Shown one piece after another: positions 18,527-21,937 of a stretch of DNA of 21,937 bases. The DNA comes from Chara braunii. Taxonomy: Eukaryota; Streptophyta; Charophyceae; Charales; Characeae. Position numbers and translations under genes: made by a program. The stretch is from positions 570,222 through 592,158 of the forward strand of contig BFEA01000017.1 of assembly GCA_003427395.1 (NCBI GenBank). The letters run 5' to 3'. The notes below the pieces were generated by a model. The model ran no database searches. It was not told where the DNA came from and saw nothing but the letters and a program-made list of their open reading frames with translations. The first letter of the stretch is position 1; every line of letters starts with the position of its first letter.

Positions 18527-20041
18527 TAAAATGGTTTTTTATTGGTATAAGTCTCTTTTTCTTTTCAGGACTTGCCTTTCCTCTTTTATTTCTTTTGGGA
18601 TCACTAATTGCTGACTGGTTCCGAGGCCAGACAAGGGATTTATAACTTTGGACTCTTGGGATTTGAATTTAATTTTGAGACTTATAGTTCCATGTTTTGT
18701 ATAATTAATAAAATTTTGCGACTCCTATTAGTAAATTTGTGTTTGGGTTTTTCAATAAGAAATCTGTTTCTTGATGATTGCGTGTAACTTTTCCGATGAA
18801 ATATGATGCAATGCAAATTTATGAATATTTTTGGACTGGAATGTATGGAACTCTCTGTGGAAATGTATATTGTTATTTGATGTATATTCTCGTTGTAAAA
18901 AGTTCTAGGAAAATGATATGTAATTTGCATTATATGGCTTGAAGGATGACTCTGTGAGTTATTCACAAGGCATGTAATGCAATTATTTATCATAGCCTAG
19001 AACTTTCGTAATGTTTTAGTTATCATATTATGATGAGTCCTGATGCAGTGAGCCCCGTAGATGGTAGTGAGAAATGCGCCGGAACTTAGTTCCTGGTCCA
19101 TAGTGGGATTCTGTCACTTTTTCTTTTTAAGGAGGGTGGCTACACGATCATTGAAAGGGAGGAAGGTATTATTGTGATTGTCGGAATCTTGCTTGTGAGG
19201 GTGACGACTGCCGCTCGTCATGGGGAAAGGAGTGGTCACCTTGGACTTGTGACGAATGGGGTCACCTCGCCTCTATGACCGGGTCTGACCAGCCTGGGTC
19301 ATATAGAAAGGATAGTTCAACCTCGTAGATAGGGGACTAGCAAACACATGATACTGGAATCAGAGGCAAGGTGGTGAGGCTCGAGTCTAAAGCGGGGCTT
19401 GACGTCGAGATATTATCCCTTGAGGATTACACCACTCCTCGACGCATATTACAAGGCATGCAGGAAAAATATCATGTGTGATGACTCGTAATTGAAGTGG
19501 GATACAAAACCTGGACAAGGACTTTTGATAAATGGTTTCTCTCATGAATGGTTGGTTCAGATTCTGTCTGAGTCACCCATGAGGTTATTTATTTTGAAAG
19601 ACCCGTCAGGGGGTTAAGCCTGACTCTTTTAGATAAATAAAAATGTTAACCGACTAGGGTTTAGAAGGCAAGCCGGAGGCTTTTCCCGGTACCATTCTGA
19701 GAGACTGAAATGATGTTTAGAATTGCCGCCAGTGGGATGATGCTGGGACCATTTAGACAAAGTTCCTTGAATATTTTATTGATTCTGAAACTTGAACCGG
19801 TATGAAATTCAGGTTTTGGTGAAAGGTTTGCCAGAGTCTATATCTAGTACCATTCCGATCAAGGATGATTGAATTTTAGATTACCAAGGCAATAACTCGG
19901 ATTTTGGTTATAAGCTTCGGCTTATTTTTTGATTGAAAGAAGTTTTGTTTAAAGGAGTTCCATAAGAATCCAGAGAGCCCTATATTATTGATTAATATAG
20001 GGTGGATGACGGGGACGTCATTCAATGGGGCCTCGGAAAGC
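18527..20041 (+). other. 3' untranslated tail of the retrotransposon
   Basis: No gene is visible. The first 500 bases are AT-rich with AATAAA motifs (about 18527 and 18709). AAGGAGGG at 19129-19136 followed by TGG looks like a polypurine tract and LTR junction, but the LTR alignment starts only at 20043. Small hairpins occur at 19202-19207/19215-19220 and a 10-bp stem at 19978-19987/19993-20002. No clear polypurine tract abuts 20043; the nearest purine-rich bases are TGGGGCCTCGGAAAG. Confidence 0.6.
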
Positions 20042-20625
20042 AGTCGGGGCAAATACCCTCACAAGGGTATTTGCCAGGATTTTTCAATGTCAGACGTTGT
20101 CTGATCTTTTCATTGAATTGAAGGACTTGATGAGACTGACGTTTGCCAAAAGTTTATTCAGACCAGTGCTATGAATGAGAGACCTAAACCTTTTTAGAAC
20201 CTGACGTTGTCGACGTAAGACGACGTCGACGTCCGTGCGGGATAGTGGGAGTCAGCACTGTCATCCGTGGGTTTTCGACGAGGCCGCAGTAGTGTGCAGT
20301 CATGGGAAAACTAAAGTTAAACCTAGTCTACCTATAACAGTCGCGCGATTCAGAGCCTAAGGGGGCTAAAAATGGGACACATCGGTAAGGATGGACCGCG
20401 GCGTGAATGAATGGGTTAGGGTCCATAGGGCTTTTGCGCCGAGGACTAGGGGCGAAGGCGTCAGGGCCGGCTAGGTAGGGCTGCTATTAAGCCTGTCCGC
20501 TGCCGGTCCTGCCTGCCGGCCACGGTGGTGAGCAGGCTAGCAGGCACGGCCTGCTAGGCGCTAAAAACGGGCCCGCTGGGCGTTAGAAACCCTTCATATA
20601 GAAGGGTCGCTCCTTTGTTGATGTG

Positions 20626-20720
20626 AAAAGGAGCTAGCCCAATAGGTACCGTCGCCAGATTATCACCCCGCAGACATGGGAATCGAACCTGACTAACTGC
20701 ACTACGGGCTAGCTCCTTTT
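20626..20720. repeat. Perfect 15-bp inverted repeat with B-box (right LTR copy)
   Basis: The arms 20626-20640 and 20706-20720 are perfectly complementary with 65 bases between them. The minus strand carries GGTTCGATTCC at 20679-20689. Counterpart of 6803-6898. Confidence 0.6.
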
Positions 20721-21032
20721 GGAGCAGCCCACGAAATTTGGGTGGGCGCGGCCGATTTCAGCTGTGCGATCTTCAAGATCGCGCGGCTGAAATCAGTCGC
20801 GCCGAGATTAGAATGGCCCCTGCGCAAGGATGACACGCCTAAGTCGAGAATTTTTTTTTTCGATTCCCCGCAGGGAATGAAACCTGGGTCCGTATTCCAA
20901 TAGATCGTGGGCTCACCCATGAGAATTCCACGGCGCGACAGGTGGCGCCCCCAGGAAGAGAGTTGAGGACTGTAGTCCTCAGCATGTTTTAGAAGGCGCC
21001 CGTTTTCAACGAGCAACCGTTTTTTATTCGGT

Positions 21033-21076
<44 letters not shown>

Positions 21077-21269
21077 CACCTTTTTTTTAGATTTTTTTTA
21101 TTAGATTTAGTTTAGATTTTTTTTTTTTTTTTTTTTTAGATACCCGTTCGTTTGAACGAACGGATAGCTGTGCCAGACTGTTTCGTCGGGTTTCACCGAC
21201 TCATCAGGGGGTTGGAGCCCGACAATCTGCAAATGCATAAACCGGGCGTTTATGGAGTCTAGGTACAAA

Positions 21270-21352
21270 AAGAGGGATAGAGAGAGAGAGAGAGAGAGAG
21301 ATAGAGAGAGAGAGAGAAGAGAGGACTACCTACCTACCTACCTGCCTACCTA
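21270..21352. repeat. (GA)n and (CTAC)n microsatellites in right LTR
   Basis: Counterpart of 7446-7542 with different unit counts. Confidence 0.9.
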
Positions 21353-21514
21353 AGGTTGGCTCCTCAACGAAGAAAGCCAACCATAGGATAAGCAAAATCG
21401 AATGAATCTCCCACCTGAAAGTGGGAGAATACATCCCCCATGCAGTGGCCAAGCCATTGTTGCTTCTGTGACTGTTCAGGTAATTTTTTTATTTTTCTTT
21501 TGTTTCGTTTTTTT

Positions 21515-21834
21515 CTACGTTGCGATTCGTACTCACCCCCATACGAGTACAAGTTGTACTCATTTCTTGTACGCTACTCGTACTCAAGGCCCATATGACT
21601 TTTTTTAATTTTTTTTTACTGTTTTTATTTTTTTTCTCCAATTCTAATTAGAATCTGCAGATGGTGCTCCGGCAAATGTTGCTTGTCTTGGGATTTTACA
21701 TGACATATTTTTCGGAAGAACTTTTTTTTTTTTTTTTTCGTACGGGTCAGACGGGGGCGTACAGGTTCCCGTACATATATTATCTGTACGTTCCGTACGG
21801 AAAGGCCCCGTACGTGTACGTTCGGTAACATAGG
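21515..21834. mobile_element. 320-bp foldback-type insertion in the right LTR
   Basis: This sequence is absent from the left LTR, where the flanking T-run is continuous (7676-7705). Its ends carry dense GTACTC/GAGTAC palindromes on the left (perfect GAGTACAA-G-TTGTACTC near 21545) and GTACG/CGTAC palindromes on the right. The middle is T-rich with GCAAATGTTGCTTGTCTTG at 21672-21690, two mismatches from a unit of the 5458-5940 element. It therefore belongs to the same kind of element and inserted after the two LTRs were formed. No coding capacity. Confidence 0.65.
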
Positions 21835-21937
21835 TTTTTTTTTCCCCTTCCCTGTTCGTGAGCCGTTGAGGCACGACCAAACTGGGAAAACGAGGGGGGC
21901 TGAAACGAAAAAATTAAAAACTGTAAAAAAAAAAAAA

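Larger units (their letters stand above)
6219..21937 (+). mobile_element. Ty3/Gypsy LTR retrotransposon, non-autonomous by decay, right end outside window
   Basis: Two long direct repeats (from 6219/6220 and 20042/20043) flank a region encoding gag, protease, RT, RNase H and integrase in that order, which is the Ty3/Gypsy order. The internal part also has a very long leader with two extra decayed ORFs. In the first 230 or so aligned LTR bases I count roughly 15 differences, so the insertion is not recent. The right LTR runs past the window end, so total length, target duplication and 3' LTR terminus are unknown. No chromodomain follows the integrase. Confidence 0.9.
20043..21937 (+). repeat. 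Right LTR, cut by the window end
   Basis: It aligns with the left LTR from 6220 at 13823 offset, including the start hairpin (12-bp arms here, 20048-20059/20064-20075), the 95-bp inverted repeat, poly-T, GA and CTAC tracts. Several hairpins are better paired here than on the left, for example 21144-21152/21155-21163. A 320-bp insertion interrupts it. The copy leaves the window in a poly-A stretch equivalent to about 7800 of the left LTR. Confidence 0.9.

Noticed and set aside
18527-19000. Minus-strand ORF at 18682-18993.
   Set aside because: AT-rich composition yields Ile/Asn/His-rich translation with no family pattern, within the 3' tail of the element.
19030-19085. Hammerhead ribozyme (ATGATGAGTCC...GAGAAA) as in retrozymes.
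   Set aside because: The first core element is not CUGAUGA (A in place of C) and I could not pair the required stems.
20626-20720. A functional tRNA gene.
   Set aside because: Only box-like motifs are present, too close together, with no acceptor or anticodon stem fold.

Overview
The window is repeat-dominated eukaryotic nuclear DNA with no intact host gene. It holds a decayed PIF/Harbinger-type DNA transposon in the left quarter and one nearly complete, old Ty3/Gypsy LTR retrotransposon (about 6219 to beyond the right edge). Microsatellites, long poly-T tracts and small palindromic (foldback) insertions fill the rest. Long intergenic repeats, pyrimidine-rich 3' splice-site-like tracts and Harbinger proteins together suggest a large plant-lineage or algal genome. 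From memory, the decayed protein at 611-2105 resembles hypothetical proteins common in the charophyte alga Chara; this organism guess is an inference at moderate to low confidence.

Layout. 1-610: flank with a (TA)n tract and a 23-bp inverted fragment of a motif found again in the LTR. 611-2105 (+): decayed gene of unknown function, probably the accessory (Myb/SANT-type) protein of a Harbinger element. 2551-3063: (TTG)n, then a large (GATT)n field with an octamer sub-array. 3656-4797 (-): HARBI1-like transposase broken by at least three frameshifts and a nonsense codon, with one catalytic position changed. 5458-5940: T-rich element bracketed by long perfect palindromes.

6219-21937: the Ty3/Gypsy element. 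Its left LTR starts at 6219/6220 and is matched by the right LTR from 20043 to the window end, with 6-7% difference by eye. The 3' end of the left LTR cannot be fixed because the right copy runs off the window. The LTR is unusual: from 6226 to about 8640 it is a near-continuous series of short, mutually unrelated, perfect or near-perfect hairpins that ends at a TATA box (8612). A 54-bp tandem repeat follows, then a long leader with two decayed ORFs (10546-11057 and 11082-11621), each with an AG-ending splice-acceptor-like tract directly before the ATG. Then comes gag-protease (12429-15167, frame 0, several stops) and RT-RNase H-integrase (about 15176-18526, frame 2), whose catalytic residues are all present. 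A 1.5-kb non-coding tail leads to the right LTR, which carries a 320-bp insertion of the same foldback type as 5458-5940.

The retroelement's Gag, protease, RT/RNase H and integrase would have formed one gag-pol polyprotein; stops and a frame break make this copy non-autonomous. The most unusual signals are the LTR hairpin array and the two extra leader ORFs, neither of which is a standard part of a Ty3/Gypsy element.
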